Below, piece by piece: positions 8,871-16,673 of a DNA stretch of 64,000 nucleotides. The stretch is from Streptomyces sp. NRRL WC-3618. GTDB lineage: Bacteria > Actinomycetota > Actinomycetes > Streptomycetales > Streptomycetaceae. The stretch spans positions 62,001 through 126,000 of the forward strand of contig NZ_LGDW01000444.1 of the NCBI RefSeq assembly GCF_001280005.1, written 5' to 3'. The first letter of the stretch is position 1. Every line of letters begins with the position of its first letter. A model generated the notes under the pieces. That model saw only the letters and a program-made list of their open reading frames with translations, ran no database searches and was not told the origin of the DNA. A program made the position numbers and the translations under genes.

Positions 8871-9131
8871 CGCTGTCCTTGCTGTCCTAACGCGAGCGGC
8901 AGGCGGTACTGGAGTGCTGGAGCAACCATAGGCGCAGGGCCCGACGCGACTTGACGCGGAGTCGGGTACGCGAACGGACGGGCGTTCGATCATGCCTGTG
9001 GAAGTGTCAAGAAATCGTCAAGAGTTAGGTAAGGTAACGAAGTACTTGGGTGCGCGGTGGCCTCACTTCGTGTCCGATGTACGTGACCCGCGCGCGTCTG
9101 CCGCGCCCGGGCCCAGGAAGGGAACGGCACG

Positions 9132-10631
9132 CTGACTGTCCACCACCTCAACCAGCTCCTGCTCGTCTGCTCCCTGGTCCTCCTCATCGCCGTGGCGGCG
9201 GTCCGGATCTCCTCACGCAGCGGGCTCCCCAGCCTGCTCGTCTACCTGGGGATCGGCATCGCCATGGGCCAGGACGGCATCGGCGACATCCACTTCGACA
9301 ACGCCGAACTGACCCAGGTCATCGGGTACGCGGCCCTGGTCGTGATCCTGGCCGAGGGCGGACTCGGCACGAAGTGGAAGGAGATCAAACCCGCCCTCCC
9401 GGCCGCCTCGGTGCTGGCGCTGGCGGGGGTCGCGGTCAGCGTGGGGGTCACGGCGACGGCCGCGCACTACCTGGTCGGGCTGGAGTGGCGGCAGGCGTTC
9501 ATCATCGGCGCGGTGGTGTCCTCGACGGACGCGGCGGCGGTCTTCTCCGTCCTGCGGAAGATCCCCCTCCCCGCGCGCGTGACGGGCACGCTGGAGGCCG
9601 AGTCGGGCTTCAACGACGCCCCGGTGGTCATCCTGGTCGTCTCGCTGTCCACGGCCGGCCCGGTCGAACACTGGTACAAGCTGCTGGGCGTCATCGTCCT
9701 GGAGCTGGCCATCGGCGCGGCCATCGGCATCGCGGCCGGCTGGCTCGGCGCCTGGGGCCTGCGGCACGTGGCCCTGCCCGCGTCCGGCCTCTACCCCATC
9801 GCCGTGATGGCCATCGCGGTCACCGCGTACGCCGCCGGCGCGCTCGCCCACGGCAGCGGTTTCCTCGCGGTCTACCTGGCCGCCATGGTCCTCGGCAACG
9901 CCAAGCTGCCGCACTGGCCGGCCACCCGCGGCTTCGCCGACGGGCTCGGCTGGATCGCCCAGATCGGCATGTTCGTCCTGCTCGGCCTCCAGGTGACCCC
10001 CCACGAGATGGGCGACGACATCTGGCCCGCCCTCGTCATAGGGCTGGCCCTGACCATGGTCGCGCGCCCGCTGAGCGTGATCGTCAGCCTGACGCCGTTC
10101 CGGGTGCCGTGGCAGGAGCAGACCCTGATGTCCTGGGCCGGGCTGCGCGGCGCGGTGCCCATCATCCTGGCGACGATCCCCATGGTGAGCGGCGTCGAGG
10201 ACAGCCGTCGCATCTTCAACATCGTCTTCGTCCTGGTCGTCGCCTACACCCTGGTCCAGGGCCCGACGCTCCCCTGGCTGGCCCGCCAACTGCACCTCGG
10301 CAAGGGTGCGGAGGCCGCCGACCTCGGCATCGAGGCGGCCCCTCTGGAGCGCCTGCGCGGGCATCTGCTGTCCGTCGCGATACCCGACGGCTCGAAGATG
10401 CACGGCGTCGAGGTGAGCGAGCTGAGGCTGCCGCCGGGCGCCGCGGTCACCCTCGTCGTCCGCGATGAAAAATCGTTCGTTCCGCTGCCGACGACCATCC
10501 TGCGCCGTGGCGACGAACTCCTCGTGGTGACCACCGACCCGGTCCGCGACGCGACGGAACGACGGCTGCGGGCCGTCGGGCAGGGCGGCAAGCTGGCGCA
10601 GTGGCTCGGGACGGGCGGCAACGGAGCATAG
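9132..10631 (+). CDS. NhaP-type K+(Na+)/H+ antiporter with C-terminal RCK_C domain
   Basis: Monovalent cation/proton antiporter of the CPA1/NhaP2 type, 499 residues. About twelve hydrophobic segments are visible, including the SSTDAAAVFSVLR and EAESGFNDAPVVI ion-path motifs, followed from about residue 400 by a TrkA-C/RCK_C domain (LRLPPGAAVTLVVRDE ... RRGDELLVVTT) that would bind a regulatory ligand. Start choice: the first ATG/GTG/TTG in frame is GTG 9192, but that removes a complete first helix (HHLNQLLLVCSLVLLIAV). A CTG at 9132 preceded by GAAGGGAACGG keeps it, so I use CTG. Probable role in pH or potassium/volume homeostasis. Confidence 0.93.
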   Translation: MTVHHLNQLLLVCSLVLLIAVAAVRISSRSGLPSLLVYLGIGIAMGQDGIGDIHFDNAELTQVIGYAALVVILAEGGLGTKWKEIKPALPAASVLALAGVAVSVGVTATAAHYLVGLEWRQAFIIGAVVSSTDAAAVFSVLRKIPLPARVTGTLEAESGFNDAPVVILVVSLSTAGPVEHWYKLLGVIVLELAIGAAIGIAAGWLGAWGLRHVALPASGLYPIAVMAIAVTAYAAGALAHGSGFLAVYLAAMVLGNAKLPHWPATRGFADGLGWIAQIGMFVLLGLQVTPHEMGDDIWPALVIGLALTMVARPLSVIVSLTPFRVPWQEQTLMSWAGLRGAVPIILATIPMVSGVEDSRRIFNIVFVLVVAYTLVQGPTLPWLARQLHLGKGAEAADLGIEAAPLERLRGHLLSVAIPDGSKMHGVEVSELRLPPGAAVTLVVRDEKSFVPLPTTILRRGDELLVVTTDPVRDATERRLRAVGQGGKLAQWLGTGGNGA

Positions 10632-10865
10632 GCGTGACGTAAGCCGCTTCTTCCTTTCACAGGCCTGCTAGCCCGTTTGCCCTGTACAGTGAAGGCGCAC
10701 CCTGATCGAACCACCTCTGCCTGAAGCAGAGCTGGCGCGACCGTATGGCGGCCGGGACATCCTCTGCGGGAGAGACGGCATCTACCGCAGTCCGCGCAAG
10801 AGGACAGCTCTCGGCGCCGCCCCCCGCGAGGGGGCCGCGCCACCAGGCGGCAGAAAGGCACGGCC

Positions 10866-12131
10866 GTGGCATCCACGGTCACCTACGGACAGCTGCTCCG
10901 CACCCCCGGCGCCTGGACGTTCCTACTCCCCGGTTTCGCCGCGCGACAGCCGTTCGCGATGCTCACCATCTCCATCGTGCTGCTCGTCCAGCACACCACC
11001 GGCTCGTACGGAACCGCCGGCGCCGTGGCCGCCGTCACCGGTGTCTCCCTGGCCCTGTGCGCGCCCTACGGGGGCCGTCTCGCCGACCGTCACGGACAGC
11101 GCGCGGTCCTCGTCCCCGGCGTCATCCTGCACGCCCTGGCCGGCCTCACCCTTACGGCGCTCGCGCTGACCGGCGCTCCCCTGTGGACCCTCTTCGCCGC
11201 CGCGGTGCTGACCGGCGCCACCACGCCCCAGGTCGGGCCCATGGTCCGGGCCCGCTGGGCCGCGAAACTCCAGGACTCGCCCCTGATGCCGACGGCGGCG
11301 GCCTTCGAGTCCGTCACGGACGAGCTGACCTTCGTCTTCGGCCCCCTGCTCGCCACCGCCCTGTGCACCGCCTTCGACCCGGCCGCCGGCCTGGTCACCG
11401 AGGCCGCGCTGACCCTCCTCGGCGGCCTCCTGTTCGCGGCGCAGAAGAGCACCCAGCCGCGCGTCGCCGCCGCCGGACCGCACGCGCGCGTGGAGCGCGT
11501 TTCCGCACTGCGCGTCCCGGGGGTCCGCGTCCTCATCGCCGCCTTCCTGGGCATCGGGGCCGTCTTCGGCGGTATGCAGGTCTCGCTCGCCGCGTTCAGC
11601 GAGTACAGCGGCAACCCCGGCCTCAACGGCGTCCTGTACGGGGTCTTCGCCGCCGGCAACATGCTCTCCGGCCTGGTCTGCGGCGCCGTCGCCTGGCGCA
11701 TGACCCCGCAGCGGCGCCTGGTCGTCGGGTACACGGCCCTCGCGGTCACCGCCTCCGGCCTGTGGACGGCTCAGTCCGTGCTGACGCTGGCCGGGCTCGG
11801 CCTCCTGGTCGGCATGTGCGTCGCGCCCGCGCTGATCACCGGCTACACCCTGGTCGACGGTCTGGTCCCGGCCGGCGCCCGCACCGAGACGTTCACCTGG
11901 CTGACCGGCTCGGTCGCCCTCGGCCAGGCGGCGGCCGTCACCGTCGCCGGGCGGCTCGAGGACAGCCTCTGGGACGGCGCCGGATTCCTGGTGCCCATGG
12001 GGGGCACGCTGCTCGCCCTCGCGACCCTGCTGGCCCTGCGTTCACGGCTCGCACCGGGGGCGACGAGCCGCCCCGCGAGCCGGACCGTGACACGTGGCGT
12101 CGGTCACCGCGTGCCGGTGACAGTGGACTGA
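10866..12131 (+). CDS. MFS transporter
   Basis: Twelve-helix major facilitator of 421 residues, substrate unknown. The A-motif-like loop is GGRLADRHGQRAVLVPG near residue 66, and a central hydrophilic loop (KSTQPRVAAAG) separates the two six-helix halves. The GTG start at 10866 follows an AGAAAGG ribosome site. The 234-base gap upstream contains no other gene. Nothing nearby points to a substrate; the family includes sugar-efflux and drug-efflux members. Confidence 0.88.
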   Translation: MASTVTYGQLLRTPGAWTFLLPGFAARQPFAMLTISIVLLVQHTTGSYGTAGAVAAVTGVSLALCAPYGGRLADRHGQRAVLVPGVILHALAGLTLTALALTGAPLWTLFAAAVLTGATTPQVGPMVRARWAAKLQDSPLMPTAAAFESVTDELTFVFGPLLATALCTAFDPAAGLVTEAALTLLGGLLFAAQKSTQPRVAAAGPHARVERVSALRVPGVRVLIAAFLGIGAVFGGMQVSLAAFSEYSGNPGLNGVLYGVFAAGNMLSGLVCGAVAWRMTPQRRLVVGYTALAVTASGLWTAQSVLTLAGLGLLVGMCVAPALITGYTLVDGLVPAGARTETFTWLTGSVALGQAAAVTVAGRLEDSLWDGAGFLVPMGGTLLALATLLALRSRLAPGATSRPASRTVTRGVGHRVPVTVD

Positions 12132-12161
12132 TCCTCCGGAATACGTCACACTGGACCGTCG

Positions 12162-12188
12162 TTAGCACTCATCGAGTGAGAGTGCCAG
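12162..12188 (+). promoter_or_regulatory. CIRCE element (HrcA operator)
   Basis: TTAGCACTC (12162-12170), a 9-base spacer, then GAGTGCCAG (12180-12188). This is the CIRCE consensus TTAGCACTC-N9-GAGTGCTAA with two changes in the right arm, within the variation usual in Actinobacteria. It lies 13 bases ahead of the FmdB-type gene and overlaps the region up to its ribosome site, so HrcA binding should repress that gene and heat shock should induce it. Confidence 0.92.
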
Positions 12189-12200
12189 GAGGAAGACAAA

Positions 12201-12548
12201 GTGCCGACCTATCAGTACCAGTGCACCGAGTGCGGCGAGGGCCTTGAAGCGGTGCAGAAGTTCACCGACGACGCCCTGACCGAGTGCCCCGCCTGCAACG
12301 GCCGCCTGAAGAAGGTGTTCTCCGCGGTCGGCATCGTCTTCAAGGGCTCCGGCTTCTACCGGAACGACAGCCGCGGCTCCTCGTCGAGCAGCGCGCCCGC
12401 GTCGAAGCCGTCGACGGCCTCTTCTTCGACGTCGTCGTCCTCGGACTCGTCGTCGAGCTCGTCGAGCTCCTCGTCGTCCGGTTCGTCCTCGTCGTCCAGC
12501 TCCTCCTCGGGGTCCAGCAGCTCGTCGAGCACCAGCTCGGCCGCGTAG
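12201..12548 (+). CDS. FmdB-family zinc-ribbon protein, Ruc-like heat-shock chaperone candidate
   Basis: Small 115-residue protein. Residues 1-55 are an FmdB zinc ribbon with two CxxC pairs (CTECG and CPACN) and the conserved VFKGSGFYRNDSR segment; residues 58-115 are almost pure serine and should be disordered. Known: Mycobacterium tuberculosis Ruc (Rv0991c) has the same plan, acts as an oxidation-activated holdase chaperone, and is under HrcA control. Here a CIRCE element sits immediately upstream, which makes the same role likely (inference). The GTG start is preceded by a strong AGGAGGA site. The Ser tail uses TCG/TCC/AGC repeats that could be replication-prone. A terminator-like palindrome follows. 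Confidence 0.88.
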   Translation: MPTYQYQCTECGEGLEAVQKFTDDALTECPACNGRLKKVFSAVGIVFKGSGFYRNDSRGSSSSSAPASKPSTASSSTSSSSDSSSSSSSSSSSGSSSSSSSSSGSSSSSSTSSAA

Positions 12549-12570
12549 CCGCCGCCTTCTCGTCCCAGGG

Positions 12571-12598
12571 GACCCTGTCGTCGTACGACGACGGGGTC
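12571..12598. terminator. Hairpin terminator after the FmdB-type gene
   Basis: Near-perfect palindrome: GACCC, one mismatch, then the self-complementary GTCGTCGTACGACGAC, then GGGTC. It is followed by a T-rich stretch (TTCGGTGTTTTC), so it probably ends the FmdB transcript before the next promoter. Confidence 0.75.
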
Positions 12599-12642
12599 TT
12601 CGGTGTTTTCGCGCGCCGCCGGACAGGTCCTAGGGTGCGGGC

Positions 12643-13485
12643 ATGGTGAATCAGGTGAACGCCGAGATCGGCGTGATCGGTGGCTCCGGCTTCTACTCCT
12701 TCCTCGACGACGTGACCGAGATACAGGTGGACACGCCGTACGGCTCCCCCAGTGACTCCCTGTTCCTCGGTGAGCTCGCGGGTCGCCGGGTCGCCTTCCT
12801 GCCCCGGCACGGACGCGGCCATCATCTTCCGCCGCACCGCATCAACTACCGCGCCAACCTGTGGGCGCTGCGCTCGGTCGGCGTGCGCCAGGTGCTCGCC
12901 CCGTGCGCGGTGGGCGGTCTGCGGCCCGAGTACGGCCCGGGCACCCTGCTCGTGCCGGACCAGCAGGTCGACCGTACGAAGTCCCGGGTGGGGACGTTCT
13001 TCGACGGGCTGCCGCTGCCCGGCGGCGCCGTCCCCAACGTCGTGCACGTGTCACTCGCCGACCCCTACTGCCCCGTCGGCCGTGAGGCCGCCCTGGCGGC
13101 GGCGCGCGGGCGCGACTGGGAGCCGGTGGACGGCGGCACGCTGACCGTGGTCGAGGGGCCGCGCTTCTCCACCCGCGCCGAATCCCTCTGGCACCGGGCG
13201 CAGGGCTGGTCGGTGGTGGGCATGACAGGCCATCCGGAAGCGGCGCTCGCCCGTGAACTGGAGCTCTGCTACACGTCGTTGGCCCTGGTCACCGACCTCG
13301 ACGCGGGCGCGGAGACCGGCGAGGGCGTCTCGCACGACGAGGTACTCCAGGTGTTCGCGGCGAACGTGGACCGGATGCGGGGCGTGCTGACCGACGCGGT
13401 GGCCGCACTCCCGGCGAACGCGACACGGGACTGCCTGTGCACGAAGGCGCTGGGCGGGATGGATCCGGGGTTCGACATGCCCTGA
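12643..13485 (+). CDS. mtnP: S-methyl-5'-thioadenosine phosphorylase
   Basis: Phosphorolysis of 5'-methylthioadenosine to adenine and methylthioribose-1-phosphate, in methionine salvage. The 280-residue protein has IGVIGGSGFY at the N-terminus, the phosphate loop LPRHGRGHHLPPHRINYRAN, the purine-phosphorylase family-2 region with VEGPRFSTRAES, and VGMTGHPEAALARE, with Asp residues after ALVTD in the base site. The family core is complete. A TAGGGT -10 box at 12630-12635 lies only seven bases ahead of the ATG and no ribosome site is visible, so the message is probably leaderless. Confidence 0.94.
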   Translation: MVNQVNAEIGVIGGSGFYSFLDDVTEIQVDTPYGSPSDSLFLGELAGRRVAFLPRHGRGHHLPPHRINYRANLWALRSVGVRQVLAPCAVGGLRPEYGPGTLLVPDQQVDRTKSRVGTFFDGLPLPGGAVPNVVHVSLADPYCPVGREAALAAARGRDWEPVDGGTLTVVEGPRFSTRAESLWHRAQGWSVVGMTGHPEAALARELELCYTSLALVTDLDAGAETGEGVSHDEVLQVFAANVDRMRGVLTDAVAALPANATRDCLCTKALGGMDPGFDMP

Positions 13486-13640
13486 CGAGGGACCGAGAGG
13501 GCTCAGAAGGGCTCAAGAGGGGCCCGCGGGGGCCCAGGTACGGGGATCGGCGGGGCGGAACTTCCCGTTCGGGTGAGCGAGTTGTCCACAACCGGCGAGT
13601 AGCACACAGGCCTCAGCGGGATTCGCCGAGAAGCCTCATC

Positions 13641-14288
13641 GTGGGAGCCACGCAAGCAGCTCCCTCGTCACAGGTGGTGGTCCCCGTGTCCTCCGTACGT
13701 CCCGTGCAACCCGAAATGCCCGCGAAGCCCGTGTACTCCGCGCGTTCCGTCGGCTCCGTGCGTTCCGTCCCGCTCGTCCCCGCGCCCTGCCAGGTGCCCC
13801 ACTTCGCCCCCGTGCGGGTGCGCGGCGGGCGGTACCGACTCCGTTGCCTGGTACGGCACCGGAGGCGGGCGCTGGCTGTCGGCCTCGCCGTCACGGCGGC
13901 GGCGGTCGTCGCGGCCGGCCCACGTCAGACGGCGGGCCCACCGCCCGATGCCGGGCGGGTCCGGGGGCACCCCGTGGCGGATCCCGTACGGGCGCGGCCC
14001 ACGGTCGAGATGGTGACCGCGCCGGTACGGATCGCCGACGCGGCCACCGTCCGGCTGCTGCGCCCCGGCGACCGGGTCGACGTCATCGCCGCCGAGGATT
14101 CACCGACAGGCACCGACGCCCGGGTGGTCGCCCACCGGGTCCGGGTGACTCAGGTGCCGCGGTCCACGGGGTCCCAGGACAGCGTGGCCGGGGGCGGGGC
14201 GCTGGTCGTGCTGTCGGTGCCGCGCACCACGGCGTCCCGGCTGGCCGGCGCGGGCGCGACAGCGCGGCTGGCGGTGACGTTGTACTGA
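13641..14288 (+). CDS. SAF/CpaB-like membrane-anchored protein
   Basis: About 215 residues, function unknown. A low-complexity Val/Pro/Ser N-terminus with repeated SVRSV/SARSV units is followed by an Arg-rich patch, one membrane helix (RALAVGLAVTAAAVVAAG) and an extracytoplasmic domain with the LRPGDRVDVIAAE motif and a C-terminal VLSVPRTTASRLAGAGATARLAVTL, which resembles the RcpC/CpaB domain of Flp-pilus assembly proteins. No pilus genes adjoin it. The start is uncertain: GTG 13641 gives the N-terminus used here, ATG 13716 is the alternative. The open frame extends upstream to 13437, inside mtnP, which I reject. Confidence 0.7.
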   Translation: MGATQAAPSSQVVVPVSSVRPVQPEMPAKPVYSARSVGSVRSVPLVPAPCQVPHFAPVRVRGGRYRLRCLVRHRRRALAVGLAVTAAAVVAAGPRQTAGPPPDAGRVRGHPVADPVRARPTVEMVTAPVRIADAATVRLLRPGDRVDVIAAEDSPTGTDARVVAHRVRVTQVPRSTGSQDSVAGGGALVVLSVPRTTASRLAGAGATARLAVTLY

Positions 14289-14316
14289 GAATTGGCCCCT
14301 CCGACGCCTGTAATAG

Positions 14317-14343
14317 CATGATCATTCCGGGCATGATCATGCC
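14317..14343. promoter_or_regulatory. Perfect inverted repeat, candidate operator
   Basis: GCATGATCAT (14317-14326), spacer TCCGGGC, ATGATCATGC (14334-14343). Both arms contain the self-palindrome ATGATCAT. It lies 43 bases ahead of the small secreted protein gene, where a promoter is expected, so a dimeric regulator site is more likely than a terminator (no T-tract). Confidence 0.6.
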
Positions 14344-14386
14344 CCTGGCACATACAAGCCACTGGCACGCAGAAGAAGGACAATCA

Positions 14387-14785
14387 GTGTTTCTCCGTAG
14401 CTTCCTGAAGCCGCTCGCCGTCTCCGTCGCTCTGGTCGGTATCGCGGCATCACCGGCCGTCGCCGACTCCCACGGCACGTTCACCACCAGCTCCGCGACC
14501 TATGTGACGGTGTCGGGCAAGTACGAGGTCAACAACCGCGCCGGTGACCAGCGCGTCTGGTTCATCGGGACGCTGAACAAGAAGACGTCGACCGGCTGCG
14601 ACTACCTCGAGGCCGGCTCGGTCGACAGCAAGATAGTCCTGAAGAAGAAGTGCGGCAGCAAGGGCAAGAGCGACCTCTACAAGAAGGTCGACATGGGGCT
14701 CCTGGACGACTACGTCTACTACCGCGCCTGCCACACCTACGAGGACTTCAAGAAGTGCGGCCCCCTGAAGCACATCAAGCTCTGA
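14387..14785 (+). CDS. Small secreted protein of unknown function
   Basis: 132 residues. A Sec signal peptide is clear: short basic start, SFLKPLAVSVALVGIAA core, and an ASPAVADS cleavage region near residue 24. The mature part (about 108 residues) is rich in Lys, Tyr and Ser and has four cysteines (GCDYL, KKCGS, ACHTY, KKCGP), enough for two disulphides. I do not recognise the family. The GTG start at 14387 is preceded by AGAAGAAGGA. A strong inverted repeat lies just upstream. A secreted basic protein of this size could be an inhibitor or wall-binding protein, but nothing in the sequence decides this. Confidence 0.85.
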   Translation: MFLRSFLKPLAVSVALVGIAASPAVADSHGTFTTSSATYVTVSGKYEVNNRAGDQRVWFIGTLNKKTSTGCDYLEAGSVDSKIVLKKKCGSKGKSDLYKKVDMGLLDDYVYYRACHTYEDFKKCGPLKHIKL

Positions 14786-14915
14786 CGGTCCGCTCTCGGT
14801 CCGCCCTGGCAAGTCCCCCACCCACGCCAGGAAATTGGACATGGCTTGAACGCCCTAACCTGGGTTGCGGAACGTTTCGTTCCCTGGGCCACATGAGCGA
14901 GGAGAGTCCCCCGAG

Positions 14916-15446
14916 GTGAGCAAGAAGGAAGAACCAAGCGTCTGGCAGGGCTTCAAGACCTTCCTGATGCGCGGGAACGTCGTCGACCTGGCAGTAGCGG
15001 TGGTGATCGGCACCGCCTTCACCAACATCGTCAACTCGGTGGTGAAGGGAATCATCAACCCGCTGGTCGGAGCGATCGGCACGAAGAACCTCGACAGTTA
15101 CAACTCCTGCCTGAGCCCGGACTGCAAGGGCACGAAAGGTATCCGGATCCTGTGGGGCTCCGTCCTCGGCTCCGGCCTCTCCTTCCTGATCACCGCGGCC
15201 GTCGTGTACTTCCTGATGGTCCTGCCGATGTCGAAGTACCTGGCCCGGGCGGCCGCACGTCAGAAGGCGAAGGAAGGCGCGCAGGAGGTCGTCGAGGTGA
15301 GCGAACTGGAGGTCCTCAAGGAGATCCGCGACGCCCTGGTGGCTCAGCGGGGCGCCGGGCACGACGAGTCCCTGGTGACCCAGCGGGGTGCCGGGCACAA
15401 CGAGTCCCTGGTGGCCCCGCGGGACTCCCAGCACAAGGAGCGGTAG
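14916..15446 (+). CDS. mscL: Large-conductance mechanosensitive channel MscL
   Basis: Pentameric osmotic release channel. The product (176 residues) has the N-terminal amphipathic helix GFKTFLMRGNVVDLAVAVVI with the pore-lining segment, the second membrane helix FLITAAVVYFLMVLPM, and a cytoplasmic helix. Between the helices it has an unusual two-cysteine periplasmic loop (NSCLSPDCKG). The C-terminal extension after residue 140 contains a near-perfect 15-residue repeat, QRGAGHDESLV / QRGAGHNESLV, not part of the core channel. The GTG at 14916 follows GAGGAGAG. Confidence 0.95.
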   Translation: MSKKEEPSVWQGFKTFLMRGNVVDLAVAVVIGTAFTNIVNSVVKGIINPLVGAIGTKNLDSYNSCLSPDCKGTKGIRILWGSVLGSGLSFLITAAVVYFLMVLPMSKYLARAAARQKAKEGAQEVVEVSELEVLKEIRDALVAQRGAGHDESLVTQRGAGHNESLVAPRDSQHKER

Positions 15447-15495
15447 GCAGCGCGCTCGGCCTCGTCCAGAGGGCGCGCGGCCCGGTTCAGCGGTG

Positions 15496-15681
15496 TCAGA
15501 GGTGGTGGGGCGGCTTCTCGTCGAGGAAGCGCTTCAGGTCGGCCGCGCTGTCGCCGCCGCCGTCACCCGGGCGCTCGCCCCATCCCCGGTCCGTGTCGTC
15601 CGACGACTGCTGGTCCAGCGGGTCGTCGAAGATCAGCGCGGGCTTCGGGGCGTGCGGTTCGGGGGCGGTGGGGCTGCTCAT
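15496..15681 (-). CDS. Small conserved-type hypothetical protein
   Basis: 61 residues starting MSSPTAPEPH, acidic and Gly/Asp-rich, ending LKRFLDEKPPHHL. No domain recognised. A TACTCT -10 box lies six bases ahead of the ATG, suggesting a leaderless message. It sits between mscL and the divergent ltrA start, so it belongs to the old chromosomal side of the island junction. Its frame is now open all the way into the HD-domain gene of the island, which may mislead gene callers. Confidence 0.65.
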   Translation of the reverse strand: MSSPTAPEPHAPKPALIFDDPLDQQSSDDTDRGWGERPGDGGGDSAADLKRFLDEKPPHHL

Positions 15682-16614
15682 GACCCCAGAGTACGTCCCG
15701 ACCGCCGGGCCCCATCCGGGTGCGTGGGGCGGCACCGGATCACGATCATGCTCCGGTGCCGCCCCTCCTCCTGCGCACGGGGTGCCCATCTGCTGTGCTG
15801 GGGCGTATGACGTCCAGTTCCTCACCCGCGGCCGACGTACCCGACGCGCCGGACAGCGGAGCCGGTGGCGTCCCACCGTCAGCCATGCGCTGTTCTTGAG
15901 TCGGCCGTCTTCTGGGGAGTGCCGTAGTTCAGCGGTGATCCCACTTGTGCGGAGAACCTCGTCGTTCTTGGCAAACCATGTCGTGAGCGCGTCTGGGAGG
16001 TTCGGCGGTCGATGGTCGCTCCCAGCTGTCGGGTAGGACATTTGGAAGGCGAGGCGTTCGTCAGCCTCGTCACCGATGCGAGCGAGCACACTGTCCAGGT
16101 CAAGGAACTCTTCCCAGACCGGTCTTCCGCTCGCCGCTGTGAGTCTGGCGACGACAAGATCTTCGAGTTCGGGGACCCGCTTGTTCTTCCAGACCTTGTC
16201 GGCCAAGCTGACAAGGAGGTCTTCCATCCCGGCCTCTTCGCTGGTCCAGGACGCGTGTGTTCCGGCGAAGCGTGCCATGGCGGAGTCGACGCCTTGGGTC
16301 ATAAGTAGCTCGCGGCCTGCTTCTTCGTGCTGTGCACCGGGAGCGGACAACTCGGCGGGGTGCAGAGTCTTGCCGATGTCGTGGGTGGCGGCTCCGAAGA
16401 GAACCGCCACCGGGTTGATGCCCAGATCGAGATTACGTGTGGCAATCCATTCGAGGAGTTGCCCTGCAACGTCGTGGACTGCTCGCAGATGGGCGACCAG
16501 ACGCGGCGGAGCGTCAACACTGTGAAGCAGTTCGGCTGCTTCGATTGGCAGTGGACGCAGCGGGGGTCGACTGGTGGCCTGGAGGGCAATCGACAGTACT
16601 CGCGAGGTCGTCAC
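15496..16614 (-). CDS. HD-domain phosphohydrolase, C-terminus running through the island junction
   Basis: The first 210 or so residues are a plausible HD hydrolase: a first His in AHLRAVHDVA, the metal motif ATHDIGKTLHP, a further His in APGAQHEEAGRE, a TGHA-like FAGTHASW, and SLADKVWKNKR. The natural end is probably after the MSYPTAG segment near 16030. Instead the frame stays open through about 130 unrelated codons and joins the small 15496-15681 gene in frame. The GTG at 16614 is chosen because homology-like sequence starts there. Inference: island insertion removed the original stop, so the real product is either a fusion or this gene is decaying. Substrate unknown (nucleotide phosphate in the superfamily). 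Confidence 0.6.
   Translation of the reverse strand: MTTSRVLSIALQATSRPPLRPLPIEAAELLHSVDAPPRLVAHLRAVHDVAGQLLEWIATRNLDLGINPVAVLFGAATHDIGKTLHPAELSAPGAQHEEAGRELLMTQGVDSAMARFAGTHASWTSEEAGMEDLLVSLADKVWKNKRVPELEDLVVARLTAASGRPVWEEFLDLDSVLARIGDEADERLAFQMSYPTAGSDHRPPNLPDALTTWFAKNDEVLRTSGITAELRHSPEDGRLKNSAWLTVGRHRLRCPARRVRRPRVRNWTSYAPAQQMGTPCAGGGAAPEHDRDPVPPHAPGWGPAVGTYSGVMSSPTAPEPHAPKPALIFDDPLDQQSSDDTDRGWGERPGDGGGDSAADLKRFLDEKPPHHL
15807..15899 (+). pseudogene. 5' fragment of ltrA (low temperature requirement protein A)
   Basis: An ATG at 15807 opens a 30-codon frame, MTSSSSPAADVPDAP..., which matches in style the Ser/Pro-rich N-terminus of Streptomyces LtrA proteins and then breaks at a TGA at 15897. 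The matching C-terminal part restarts at 33041 on the same strand, 17.1 kb away. This is the left junction of the island. The identity of so short a piece rests on position and on the remainder being found downstream. Confidence 0.6.
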
Positions 16615-16673
16615 CGCGACAGGGTGGCTATGTCTGTGTTGGCTGGGCTCTGTCACAGATCCGAATTTTGACG

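Noticed and set aside
9025..9043. TTAGGTAAGGTAACGAAGT as an iron (DmdR/IdeR) box
   Set aside because: Only the left half fits the consensus; the right half matches at five of nine positions or fewer.
12361..12548. CRISPR-like or satellite repeat in the poly-Ser tail
   Set aside because: Units are irregular serine codons without spacers; coding explains them.
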